DNA from: Craspedostauros australis
Taxonomy: Eukaryota > Bacillariophyta > Bacillariophyceae > Mastogloiales > Achnanthaceae
Direction: 5' to 3'
Length of the DNA stretch: 64,000 nt
Assembly (NCBI GenBank): GCA_026770025.1
Contig: JAMXDE010000021.1
Coordinates: 1,116,001 to 1,180,000 of the forward strand
Shown here in pieces: positions 11,232-21,210 of the stretch (the stretch's first letter is position 1; each line of letters starts with the position of its first letter). Under the pieces are notes generated by a model. That model made no database searches. It saw nothing but the letters and a program-made list of their open reading frames with translations, and was not told the origin of the DNA. The translations under genes and the position numbers were made by a program.

Positions 11232-12374
11232 ATGAATATTGAACTGCAAGATCCAGTACCAGAAACCTTCGCACCCGTTATCCATGCCTGCATTACTAGG
11301 CCCGTCATCCATGTTGCATCACACGATCCAGCAAACCATGTCATCAAGCAAAAACAGGTCGAGGTCGTCCGTCGTGACGACCCGTCGCAGGCCTACCTGG
11401 TAGTCTCCAGCATGGGCGATGTTAACTTGGACCATCACTCTCCGGGATGGGGCGACGTGCGCTTCGGCATCAGCCTGCCGCGGGCGGAGAATCATCTCCT
11501 CACCACAGACGATGGCCAACCGCTCTGCGTCTTCCAGGCACCCAACCCCAGGGAATGCACCTACGTTGCCATCAAGCGGCTCGACAAGGCGGTGGTGCAG
11601 GATGCCCTGGCACGGGGAAAGAATGAGAATCCTTACAAGGAGATCTCCAGGATGCAAGAGCTCGGCGACGATCATCACGTCCTGTCCTGCGTGGAGGCGT
11701 TGGAAGACGAGCGGTACCTCTACATCATCATGCCGTACTGTGAGCAACGATCGTTGGTCGAGTGGATTCCTTGGAATCAGGGCGTGCAGGAGCACCAGGC
11801 CAGAGACGCCTTCCAGCAGATCATGGAGAACCTCCTGTACTTGCAGTCTCACGGTCTCTGCCATCGCGACCTGTCGCCAGACAATTGCATGATCCACAAC
11901 GGGCGCATCGTCTTCACGGACATGGCCATGTCCTTCCGCATCCCCGAGTCCGGCTGGGTGACGCCGCTCGGAGGTTTCGGCAAGCCCGCCTATCTGTCGC
12001 CAGAGGTTTACAACGACATGCCCTTCGAGGGCCAGGCCTGCGACACGTGGTCCGTCGCTGTCATCCTCTTCAACCTACTCACCGGCCACATCCTGTGCAC
12101 CATGCCCATTCCGGCAGATCTGAAGTTCCGTTACCTGGTGCTGGCCCAGGGCATCGCTCGCAACACCCTCAACGAGCAAACGTACGAGATCCTGATGGAC
12201 GAGGAAGAGACGGACGAGCGCCAAGAGCTGCTGCACATCATCCAGAAGTGCCTCAACCTGAGCCCGGAGGCGCAGGCACTGCTCCAAGGGTCGTTGACCA
12301 TTGTTCGAGAACAGCGCTGGACGGCGGGGCACATCCTGAGCAGTCCTTGGATGAGCCAGGATCCACCACCATAA
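11232..12374 (+). CDS. Protein kinase, Ser/Thr type, divergent
   Basis: Single exon, 380 residues, ATG start at 11232. A kinase domain spans about residues 95-375. The ATP-anchoring lysine is in VAIK (K115); the catalytic loop is HRDLSPDN (H211, D213, N218), where Ser replaces the usual Lys of HRDLKxxN; the metal-binding Asp is D230 in TDMA, in place of DFG; the APE motif reads SPE; and subdomain IX is DTWSVAVILFNLLTG. A clear glycine-rich loop is not seen before the VAIK strand. HRD Asp, Asn, VAIK Lys and the metal Asp are all present, so activity is plausible. Substrate is unknown. It lies between CAP paralogs 2 and 3 on the same strand, but nothing in the sequence ties it to them. Confidence 0.9.
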   Translation: MNIELQDPVPETFAPVIHACITRPVIHVASHDPANHVIKQKQVEVVRRDDPSQAYLVVSSMGDVNLDHHSPGWGDVRFGISLPRAENHLLTTDDGQPLCVFQAPNPRECTYVAIKRLDKAVVQDALARGKNENPYKEISRMQELGDDHHVLSCVEALEDERYLYIIMPYCEQRSLVEWIPWNQGVQEHQARDAFQQIMENLLYLQSHGLCHRDLSPDNCMIHNGRIVFTDMAMSFRIPESGWVTPLGGFGKPAYLSPEVYNDMPFEGQACDTWSVAVILFNLLTGHILCTMPIPADLKFRYLVLAQGIARNTLNEQTYEILMDEEETDERQELLHIIQKCLNLSPEAQALLQGSLTIVREQRWTAGHILSSPWMSQDPPP

Positions 12375-14421
12375 TGCCAACCCTGTTGACATCGCATCCA
12401 CAAAGGGAGGCTGGCAGAGAGAAAGAGCGATAAAGGGAGACAGTGGATGAATGCAAGGGGCACATGCCTGCGTGGAAGCGGCAGCAACTCATCTTGACGA
12501 ACAAGAAGCCCGCGTAGCTCACGACCGCCTCCCCTGTGCAAGCCAGGCAACCATTGCGGCCACGATGGCAACACAGCAACAGATATGCTGACGCATGAGG
12601 CAGAGGCATCACAAAGCCAACGAAAGAAAGGACAACACAACTAAAGCCGAAGAAATGCATGTACAGAAACGAGAAACACACCACAAAAGACGAACAAAAC
12701 AAACAAAAAGAAAGCAAAGACAAAGAAAAACAGAACAAAACAAGACAAGGAAGACCCACCCGATCCCATTCTTCCGCTCCCTTCTGTCAGGATGCACCAT
12801 CATCGATGATGAACATCGGTCGCGCGGGCGTCAATGACGATTGGAGCGTGGGGATGGCAGAAAAACGATCGGAAAGAAGGGAAAGACAAGGATAAACATG
12901 AATGTAGTAGTTACGTTGTGCATATTGTAGAATATGGTACTCTGCTCTACTCTACCTGATGAAGTGTAATATTATGCACGATACTCCATGCATCGCCCAC
13001 CATTGCGTATCATGCACGCACATTCTTGCACGAAGAGCAGTGCGAGTGAAGTACAGCACTGTGGAGGAGCCTCGGGTACTGCAGGAGCACTTGCGATTAT
13101 GAGTGTGGTGGTGGTGGTGTACGTAGTATTAGTCCATGGCTCGTGCTCTGGAGTTGTGATGATGGTGGTGGTGGTGGTGGCGCTGATGATGGCGGAGAAT
13201 GATCGCCAAAGGAGGCAAAGGTCGTAGGTACAGCACAGAGCCAAGCCCATCACCTCAATCCGTCACGCAGCATTCCACCAACCAACCGGCTTCCGCACTG
13301 TTCGATCCGGGCGTCATCTGCGCTGACACGAGCATGTGAAAACACAAATGGTGCGGTGGCTGAAGGCGATGCTGAGAAGTGGAGGTGAGCAGAGAGAGAG
13401 ACCATGATGTTGCCTCTGTTGTGCATGGACGCATGATGCTGTTGCGGAGTTGTGACTTCGTGACTTGGCACATCCGTGAAGGCAAGGTGCCTTGTGCCCA
13501 TGTGCCTTGTGGCGAAAGAATTAGTCTCCCTGAATCGTGGAAGATGAGGCAAGCTCAGTCCCGCCAAATTGAAAGCGACCGAAAACGTGGTTGTCTGTTT
13601 TGGTCTTGCATCGCCACCGTGGAGGAGTACGAGTGGTTCGGGTAGAAAGTCTCGAAGGTTAAAAGTGGCCCAACGCGGTTGTTTCGGAAGGACCAACGAC
13701 CCAGTGAGTTTTCTGCGTCTCACGAGCCAAGACTGCAGCAAGGCGGCGGTGGTGGTGATTGCTGAGGATGTCCGATGGAAATACGGAATTCGCAACGACA
13801 TCTTGTACGGGCCGGGTTGAGCCAAACCCGTAACACGGATACGAGCCAATTCGCCCCTTGTGATTGTGCTCGTTTGCACGCGGAGAGGCGTGGCTGCGTG
13901 CACGAGGAGTTGGAAGGTTTTGGTACTCCGCACAAGAACGACACAACACTGTGGACGACCGCAACAGCATCATCAACAGCATAGTCAACACCATCACTGC
14001 TCTGCAACCTACCTTGATACACCCTGCACGATTGGTGCATCAACAGTACTATACGCCCGTAGGAGTCGCCACAACACTCGCAGTCAACCACAGTGAATCG
14101 CTGTACGTGCATAGATACGAAGAGCATCACCGGCAAGACCAGGAGGAGCAAGAGCAAGAAGAGAGCATCAACAAGCACTCCCGCTGCGCTGTTCCGTTCC
14201 AAGACCAACAGGTTTGGCAGGTTTGGCAGGTTTGGCAGGTACACAGCCCCGTTCCTGCATTTACCCGGGCCTTTCATGCATAGCGCCGTCCAAGGGACCT
14301 GAGCAACTGAGCAACTGAACAACTGAGCATCACACGGAGCACAACCCAGACCAACAGCACAACACCACAATACTTAGTATACGATCTATCGCAGTTGGAA
14401 GACACTTGGAAGACAGCAGAG
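12375..14421. other. Spacer between the kinase and CAP paralog 3
   Basis: No gene is supported. The stretch 12600-12760 is A-rich on the plus strand, giving spurious hydrophobic frames on the minus strand. A 9-bp tandem repeat, GGTTTGGCA with about three copies, lies at 14211-14239. Frames near 13250-13997 on the minus strand have no recognisable domain. Confidence 0.4.
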
Positions 14422-16140
14422 ATGAGGCTGGGAAAGACAAGGCTCTCCAAGGAGGAGAAGCTGAAGGCCGAAGAGCTGAAGCGCCAAGAGGAGAAGCTGC
14501 AGCGCCAAAAGGGAGTCGAAGATGAGTGGATGGACTCCAGCATCACCTTCTACGAGACCATGGGGCAGTCCTTCACGTCCGTGGCTTCCTCCGTCACGTC
14601 TCCGCCTTCCTACTCCGGCATTGCGTTTGCCAAGTACCTCCAAGGGGGCGGCTCCTTCTCGGAGGGCGGCAGCAACGACAACAGCGCGGCGTCCTCCGGT
14701 GCTTCGCAGCATCAGTGGGAGGAAGGCAGCGGCGGAGGCAGCGCAGTTGGCGGTGGGGCCTCGACCTCTGGTGGATCAACCGTGTCATCCGCAGATCGGG
14801 ACACCGAGCATCTGCGTGGCAACGCCCATGCTGGCACAACCACAAGCATGAGCACAAACATGAGCACAGGCGCGAGCGTGGCCTCTGACCAGAGCTCCAA
14901 GAAGAGCAAAAAGAAGAAGAAGATGAAGAAGAAGCTCAAGAAGCTGGTCAAGCGCAGCAACCGTCGCAGCGGCTTCTTCGGCTCCATCTCGGAAGAGGAG
15001 GGGGACATCGACGTCCACACCGCGGAATCGACCCTGGCTGATGAATCGGCCGCCAAGGAATCCACGCACGGCAAGCCACCCATGCAACAACGCAGAAGGC
15101 GACGCAGCCTCTTCGGCAACATGGGGGGCTCTTCCAGCGCGGCGGAGGCGGCCACTTCTGCCGAATCAGACGTCGATCATGCCGCGATCGATGCGATGCA
15201 TGCGGGCAATCGCAGCGTCCACAGCAATCAGTCGCGTTCCGTCGACTCGCTCTCTGGTCGGCAACGTGCGGACTCCACTTCCTCCGTGGGGAACAAGTCG
15301 CAGGACGACGATAGCTCTGCTGCGCGTGAGAGGGGCAGCCAGACACGAAAGGCGGGAAAGCCCCGTCGACGACGCAGCCTCTTCGGTTCCGTCGGTGGCG
15401 GTGGCGGCGGTGGTGGAAGCAAGTCCGATTTGCGGGACAAGGAAGCCCCCTTGTCGTCGACGACCCACCATCATGAACAACGTCCAAAGCACCGTCCGGT
15501 CCGAAGAAGGAGTTTGTTTGGTGGCGTGGGAGGTCGTTCCGACAATCACGGCGAGGGAGCTGCCAACGGCATCAAGAAAAAGGAGAAGAACAAGAGCAAG
15601 GGCGATGTGGAGGATGGCGCATCCGCGGCAACCAGAGACGCCAGCGAACATGCCGAAGCCAAGCACTCGTCCAAATCCAGCAGAAGGAGGCGAAGGCACT
15701 CCATTTCTGGAACGTCCTCCTCCAACCTTGGGATGGCCAGCACCTCGCACACGTTCAACGGCATCGACGATACCAAAAGCAACCTCGAAGCCCTGCGTTG
15801 CCTCACGGCCGACATCCACCGCGTCGTCAATCAGGAGCGCGTGCTGCGCAAGATGCAGCCGTTCTCGCGCAACGTCATCCTCGACGCGATGGCGTCCGAC
15901 GTCGCCTACCAGCTGGCGAGCACGCAGGGCCAGTCGGCGGCCACGTCGCACAACATACAGTACCATGGCAACATCGGCCAGGGCACGTCGCTGGATCACA
16001 TCCACGCCACCATGATGAAGGATCTCACGGGCACGGCTCGCAAGAACATCCTCAGCTCACGATTCACGCAGTTCGGAATGGCACTCACCAAGGGCATGCA
16101 CGATGACAAGATGTACCTCTGTCAGCTCTTCAAACAGTGA
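14422..16140 (+). CDS. CAP-domain protein with long disordered N-terminus, paralog 3
   Basis: Single exon, 573 residues from the ATG at 14422; the upstream in-frame start at 14395 is TTG. It opens with a charged, coiled-coil-like helix (LSKEEKLKAEELKRQEEKL), followed by a Gly/Ser/Lys/Arg-rich, probably disordered region. The motif RRSLFG occurs three times (near residues 227, 317 and 362), each after a run of Arg and followed by Gly, with a looser RRSGFFG copy near 181. The C-terminal ~120 residues are CAP-like: VVNQERVLRKMQPF, NILSSRFTQFGMALTKG and MYLCQLFKQ. Both His positions of the usual CAP cavity are absent (SDVAYQLA, GTARKNIL). It is the most diverged of the three paralogs. No signal peptide. 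Function unknown. Confidence 0.85.
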   Translation: MRLGKTRLSKEEKLKAEELKRQEEKLQRQKGVEDEWMDSSITFYETMGQSFTSVASSVTSPPSYSGIAFAKYLQGGGSFSEGGSNDNSAASSGASQHQWEEGSGGGSAVGGGASTSGGSTVSSADRDTEHLRGNAHAGTTTSMSTNMSTGASVASDQSSKKSKKKKKMKKKLKKLVKRSNRRSGFFGSISEEEGDIDVHTAESTLADESAAKESTHGKPPMQQRRRRRSLFGNMGGSSSAAEAATSAESDVDHAAIDAMHAGNRSVHSNQSRSVDSLSGRQRADSTSSVGNKSQDDDSSAARERGSQTRKAGKPRRRRSLFGSVGGGGGGGGSKSDLRDKEAPLSSTTHHHEQRPKHRPVRRRSLFGGVGGRSDNHGEGAANGIKKKEKNKSKGDVEDGASAATRDASEHAEAKHSSKSSRRRRRHSISGTSSSNLGMASTSHTFNGIDDTKSNLEALRCLTADIHRVVNQERVLRKMQPFSRNVILDAMASDVAYQLASTQGQSAATSHNIQYHGNIGQGTSLDHIHATMMKDLTGTARKNILSSRFTQFGMALTKGMHDDKMYLCQLFKQ

Positions 16141-16675
16141 CTGTACTTGGAGTGTAGTAGTCATGTATTATACTATGGTAGTCCAATAGGGAGTCCAGTA
16201 GGCAGTCAGGCACTTAGTCAGTTAGTTAGTCAGTTGCATACCCAGTATACTCTACAGTGTTGTAGCTCATGTCTATACCATAGATGCGCTGTCTCTCTCC
16301 ACATACGACTACACACGCAGAGTGATGTGGCGAGAGTCCCCTGATCCACAACAGCACAAGCACGCGTAGGCTGATCAAGCTCGCGCTTGTGTGGAGTGCT
16401 CATCTGATCCACAACGACACTTGCTTGTTTTGGGAGAGAGCGACGGCGTTTGCGATACTCGTACAGCAGCAGTAGTCCAAACACTGCAACGCACAACTCC
16501 AACCATGAACAGTGCTGTGTCTGGCACCACCACATGCAGGGGTTATCAATTGTGAAGAAAACGGGTTTGCTCTATAGTCGTTAGTTGTTGCTATGAGTAG
16601 TACGCCTCTCGGAACCCGCCTGCTCTCTGATCTAGTGTATGCCATCTTCCTGCTCTCCCCACTCATTGTCGTGTA
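16141..16675. other. Spacer between CAP paralog 3 and the tRNA gene
   Basis: No gene is supported. Short degenerate repeats of the form AGTCAGTTAGT occur at about 16192-16240, just downstream of the CAP stop codon. Confidence 0.4.
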
Positions 16676-16762
16676 CGTGCGCAAGGTGGAATCGAACCAC
16701 TACGCCGCTAAGCGTCCACAGGTTTGAAGCCTGCACCCAGCACCAGCCAGGATCATGCACAC
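16676..16762 (-). tRNA. tRNA-Sec (anticodon UCA)
   Basis: An 87-nt selenocysteine tRNA gene on the minus strand. The anticodon loop CTTCAAA, with anticodon TCA at 16725-16727, sits on the stem GCAGG/CCTGT, as in vertebrate tRNA-Sec. A long variable arm pairs ACGC with GCGT around TTAGCG, and the T-arm/B-box is GGTTCGATTCC (16688-16698). The 5' end GTGTGCA pairs with the 3' TGCGCAC (one G-U pair) before the discriminator G, giving the extended acceptor stem of this tRNA class. Length and arm layout match the eukaryotic family, and no CCA is encoded. It implies that the organism decodes UGA as selenocysteine. Confidence 0.95.
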
Positions 16763-17880
16763 AAATGGAAAGCACGATGTCGTGAAGTACTCACAACGGT
16801 TCGTGCCTTCTCTACTCCTTTCCGTTGGTGTTCAGAGTAATCCCCGTTGAGTTGCGGACGCAGGTCCGTAACCAAGCATAACTTTGCTGTGACGGCGGCG
16901 AAGGGACAGCTCTCATGCTCTTGTCTCAGCAACAGATCGAGACCGTCGTCGCCAGAGTGTCGCCTCCACCAGCTCCCGTTCCCGGGATGGCATTCTCTGC
17001 CGTTGCGTCCGGGGAATTTCTCCCAAGGAAGCCATGTTGGATCTGCCGAAGCAGGATCATGTGCTCTCGATCACGTGGTGATGGAGCCTTCCTCGAGGCC
17101 GTTCTTGAACTCCGAACAGGAGAAGTATGGGAAGAACGGAGGTGGTGGAGATGTGATGTGCGGATTGCCTCCAACCCTGGAATTGGTCTCGCTTTCGTGG
17201 CGCAAACGCGCGACAGCGACGGGCCAAAATGGTCTGCGAACAACGCAACACGCGCAATTTCACGTGTTCGGAGAAGAAGATTGCGTTGAACGCACTTCTC
17301 GTTTGCGAGAATGGTTTGGCATCAATGGTTGGCTGTCGCCATCTTCTGCGGTCGAATTGATCGAAAGTTTGTGTGGTGCAGAAGAAGAGGACCTTCTCAG
17401 AAAGTTGTTTGATTCACTCGAATGGAACGTTCCCGAGATCAGTTCGGATGGATCGAAAGTAGGGGTTCGAGTCACGTAATCTCGTGAACGGTCGTTCACC
17501 CACATTCGTGTTTTTGGCGCCAAAACTTCACAGGCATCTCCAGTCGTGGGTTTTGTCCTGGTCGCGAAACAGGCTCGCGCAGCTTCAGCGGTTCGGGCGC
17601 AGCGGGAGATACGACTACTGCACAGTTGCGTTGCTCACGGAGCGCATACCATCCGAACTCTACTCGCACGATGAGAGGATGGTGTTTCCTGCTCACAATT
17701 TCGCAACGATCCAACATCAGAGGCACCTTCATTGTGACTCTGACTGAGACAGCAACAGCAACGGCGACTGGAACAACGACATCAGATACAACAGATACGA
17801 CAGATACGTCAAAGTTGCCCACTCTATTCCACTCTACTTCGCGCACACTCCTCCACACATCTCGCACACACTGTCACACC
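16763..17880. other. Spacer between tRNA-Sec and msrB
   Basis: Frames at about 16847-17479 (opening with TTG) and 16915-17289 (ATG) overlap each other and show no known domain, so neither is called. The perfect palindrome at 17512-17525 is listed separately. The stretch 17740-17810 just before the msrB start is rich in ACA/ACGACA repeats, as expected of a leader. Confidence 0.4.
17512..17525. promoter_or_regulatory. E2F-type palindrome TTTTGGCGCCAAAA
   Basis: A perfect 14-bp palindrome containing TTTGGCGC and its complement GCGCCAAA, the canonical E2F/DP binding site (TTTSGCGC), about 355 bp upstream of the msrB start codon. Half sites of the same form occur at 4752-4761, 34544-34552 and 40320-40329. 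E2F/DP factors occur across eukaryotes, including algae; use at this site is inference. Confidence 0.4.
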
Positions 17881-18759
17881 ATGCTCTCGAAACTGAAAGC
17901 GGCCATGGTCCCAGAGCTTTCGGGCAAGCAGCCAGAGGAGCATTGGAAGGAAGTGTCGTCGATCGAATCACCATCACAAGAAGTTACTGACGAACAATGG
18001 AAGGGGTATCTGAGCAAGGACGAGTACGAAGTGCTGCGAAGGAAGGGGACGGAGGCGCCACATTCATCGACGTACAACGGCCACATGCCAAAGAAAGGGC
18101 ATTACGCGTGCCGAGCCTGCGGAAATGCGCTGTACTCGTATGAGAGCAAGTTCAAGGCACAGTGCGGTTGGCCAGCCTTTGGAGAGTTCTACGAAGGCAG
18201 CGTCGGCTTCCACCAGGACTACTCGCATCAAATGAGACGGTAAGACGAGAGCGCAGGCGTGTCGTTCGATCGCATGACGCGAGAAGTGTTGCACCAGGTG
18301 TGCCATCCAGAGACTTTGCTGAGATGCTGCTCCAGACGAAGATGAGTGCGCTGGGTTGGTACGAGCACGGGTGGAGTATTGTGCACGAGCTATTGTTGGT
18401 ATTCCATCACATCCTCTGGCGGGTCACTCACCCATGATTTCCCAACTGCTCCCACGGCACCATTCGAATACGGATACGCTTGGCAATTGCTAATTGCCAA
18501 TTTCAAATGCATACGTCGACTCAATCAACAAACACTTTATGAAATGCTCCGGTCACTCCACATCCTGCGCCATACTTGTACGAGCAGAACAGAGATCATT
18601 TGCAATCGATGCCAGTCTCACTTGGGCCACGTATTTGCGGAGCGCAACCACACTGCCACCAAAACGTTCAATGAACGCCACTGCGTCAACGGTCTCTCCA
18701 TCCGATACGTCAAGGCAGCGCCGGAGACGGAACGACAGTTGCAAACTCACTTGTCATGA
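17881..18759 (+). CDS. msrB: Methionine-R-sulfoxide reductase B (MsrB), Cys form
   Basis: Reduces methionine-R-sulfoxide in proteins, usually with thioredoxin as electron donor. Two exons, 17881-18239 and 18588-18759; the intron is G/GTAAGA...GCAG/A and joins CG to A to restore Arg, giving 176 residues. The SelR/MsrB fold is clear: EVLRRKGTEAPHSSTYN, then CRAC (Cys77/Cys80) and CNRC as the zinc-binding pairs, QCGWPAF, and SHLGHVF. The catalytic position in RHCVNGLSIRYV is Cys, not selenocysteine, although a tRNA-Sec gene lies 1.1 kb upstream. No obvious targeting peptide is seen, so cytosolic location is inferred. The spliced protein runs through the full family core without a gap, which supports the intron call. 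Confidence 0.93.
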
Positions 18760-19192
18760 TCTACGGGCATGCGAACAAGGGAAGCAAAGAGAGGAATGCT
18801 CCACATACGTACACAAGTACGAGCAGAGACAAGCCTCGACTCGCTCGATCGATCTGCCATGCTGATACTCTACCCTTGCCTTTGTTGAGCACAATGTCAG
18901 GCAGCATCTCGCATTACCATTCTTGTCCTAATGTCTGTATGGGTATTTACAGTATTTACAGCAAGCTCGTTATTGTGTCGCATTGTAAAGTAATATGTAG
19001 TATTGTACTATTAATATATGCAACATGTAGTGTTAGTCAGTGGATCGTGATCTGCCACATCCACCATCCTATTCGTCCAAATATTCTGCGCGTACTACTC
19101 TGCAGAACAGACAGTTCAAAATGCCAGTCTCAAATGAAGGCATGCCAACGGAACGGAGAGACATGAGACATTAGGCGTGCGCAGGTGCACAT
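18760..19192. other. Convergent 3' spacer between msrB and the PPR gene
   Basis: AT-rich sequence around 18930-19040 without a supported gene; presumably it holds the 3' ends of the two convergent transcripts. Confidence 0.4.
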
Positions 19193-20239
19193 TTACACCT
19201 CTCCCGTACGCCCCTTCCTCTTTCGAGTGCTGCGCCGGTACGCGCTCTTCTCGTTGACGTTGGCAGACCACGCAGGCGGCATGGTGCTCCTGGTGTGACC
19301 GTGCATGAGCCTCTTGTATTCGGCACGCGAAGTGCCCTCCCGCAACCGGCTGAGCACCATGTCCCCCACCTGGCCCTGCTCGATGCACTCATGCATGAGC
19401 CTCGCCATCCACTTCTTGCGCTGCCTGGAGGAAGGCGGCAGCAAGCGGACGCACGCCTTCATCATGGTGCCGTAGGTGACGTGGTTGGGAGCCATGCCGA
19501 ACTCTCGCGAGTTGGCCTTGAGCTCCTGGAAGGTTCGGATGGCCGTGTCGAAGGCGTCCTTGCCATGCTGCTTGACGTTGAATTCTGAAGCGCAATTGGA
19601 GATGACAGAGGAGTAGCCGAAGACATCCGGGACGGCGGTGTCACAGCCGCTCTGGTACCACAGCTTCTGGCGGTCGAGGATGGAGCGGGCGTACCGGAAG
19701 GATCCTGAGGCCTGGCTCTTCGACCAGCAGTTGATGACGGTGTTGAAGAGGATCGTGTCCGGCTCCCAGCCGAGGGTTCCCTCGCGGTGCTCCTTCTCCA
19801 ACCTCCTGAGGATGAGCTCGGCCTTGCGGGCGGAGAGCGCATTGCCACCGTGGCTGAGAGTGTTGATGACGGTGCTGTAGGTGTAGGCATCCGGCTTGAC
19901 GTGGTGGTTGCCCTCGTTGAGGTGGAGGTGGTCCATGAACCCCAGGATGTCTACGACACGCGTGGAGGCCTTGTCCGACTTGGACCTCATCCAAGTTCCC
20001 AGCACGGCGTTGAAGCTGGTGGCCTTGGGGGTGAGTCGCACGCAGCCCGTCTCGCGCCGCAGCCGTTCCATGGCACCCAGGAGACGCTCCGCATGCACGG
20101 GAGCATCTGGCATGGTGGAATGCGACCAGCTCTGCAGCACGATGTCGAAGCAGTCCGAGTCCGGCATGGCCTCCTCGTTCTTGCCGGATTTCTGGAGGTT
20201 GACCATCCACTCCAGCACCCTCTGCGCGCGGATGGCCGG

Positions 20240-20272
<33 letters not shown>

Positions 20273-20950
20273 TTTGTGGAGGTTGCCTTTGCTGTTGCTG
20301 CTGAAATCGTTGCGCACGGTGTAGTGCCTGTGATCCGCATGCCTCCATGCCATGAGGACCGTCTTGAAGGAGGACAGGTTGGGCTGGACGTGCACGTCCT
20401 CATTGCTATGATAGAGCTGCTCCATCTCCCGCACGATGGACTCGCACCGTTGCGCAGCGAAGGCTCCTGCGCCGCTTTTCGCCCAGCTCTCGAGAAGGCA
20501 GTTGTAGTCGTCTGTTGTGGCAATTGCCTTCGCGTTGCCCGCCGCCCTTTCATCGATGAGACGCTTGAGCAGCTGCTCGACTGCCACGGCGCTCTCCGTT
20601 GACCGCACGGGGCTCTGCAGCTTCATCCATCCGCTCATGATGCGTGGGACGGAGGTCACGGCCTCATCTGACAGCTGACCCATCGGCTGGTTGCAGATGT
20701 CGTTCGTCATCTCCTTCAGCCATTCCGATTGACGCGTGGTCGGCAGCTGATGCGCTGGTGAGGACACTACGTACGCTTCTGCCACAAACGACACGGCGGA
20801 GTGCGTCTGTGCCTGCCGCTGTGTACATGTCTGCAGCAGCAGCAGAAGGACCGTTGATGTCGTGAGCGTCAGCAGTCTGGACATGTATTCTGGCAATGAT
20901 GTCGGCACCAACCGAACGCAGGGCCTTGCTTTTGTTCTTTGGGACCTCAT
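19193..20950 (-). CDS. Pentatricopeptide repeat (PPR) protein
   Basis: Organelle RNA-binding protein family acting in RNA processing, editing or translation. The frame runs upstream to a TTG at 21256, but that part is simple sequence. The ATG at 20950 (AAG before it, A after) is the first good start and gives 585 residues; an ATG at 20884 opens MSRLLTLTTSTVLLLLLQ, which looks like a signal sequence. A hydrophobic segment followed by THSAVSF could be the bipartite presequence of a diatom plastid protein, but this is inference. Seven or so PPR units follow, each opening with a Pro and ending near W or C: PNLSSFKTVLMAW, DCFDIVLQSW, ATSFNAVLGTW, DAYTYSTVINTL, DTILFNTVINCW, DVFGYSSVISNC and NHVTYGTMMKAC. 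The C-terminus is basic. Confidence 0.88.
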
Positions 20951-21157
20951 CTTTCTTTGGGATATTCTCTGTTCGTGGAGACTGCAATCTGCTCTCTGTA
21001 TGGCTCTCTCACTCTGCTGGACCTGCCTCTTGTTGAGTTTTTGGTTTTGTGAGACCGAGATTGTGAGGCACGGGCAGGACGGCGTCTTGATGAGAGAGCA
21101 GCAGGATGGAAGCAGAGAAGAGTAGAGGGATGGATTTCTGAGTTGATTGGTCGAACC

Positions 21158-21210
21158 TTGTGTTGTGTTGTGTTGTGTTGTGTTGTGTTGTGTTGTGTTG
21201 TGTTGTGTTG
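21158..21210. repeat. TTGTG pentanucleotide microsatellite
   Basis: About ten and a half uninterrupted copies of TTGTG. On the minus strand it lies some 200-260 bp upstream of the chosen PPR start, probably in the leader or promoter. Confidence 0.9.

Noticed and set aside
16847-17479. 210-codon plus-strand frame between tRNA-Sec and msrB
   Set aside because: It starts at TTG, has no ATG until far inside, and matches no family I know; an overlapping frame is equally open.
18240-18587. Selenocysteine at the MsrB active site
   Set aside because: After splicing the catalytic codon is TGC, so this copy is a Cys enzyme despite the nearby tRNA-Sec gene.
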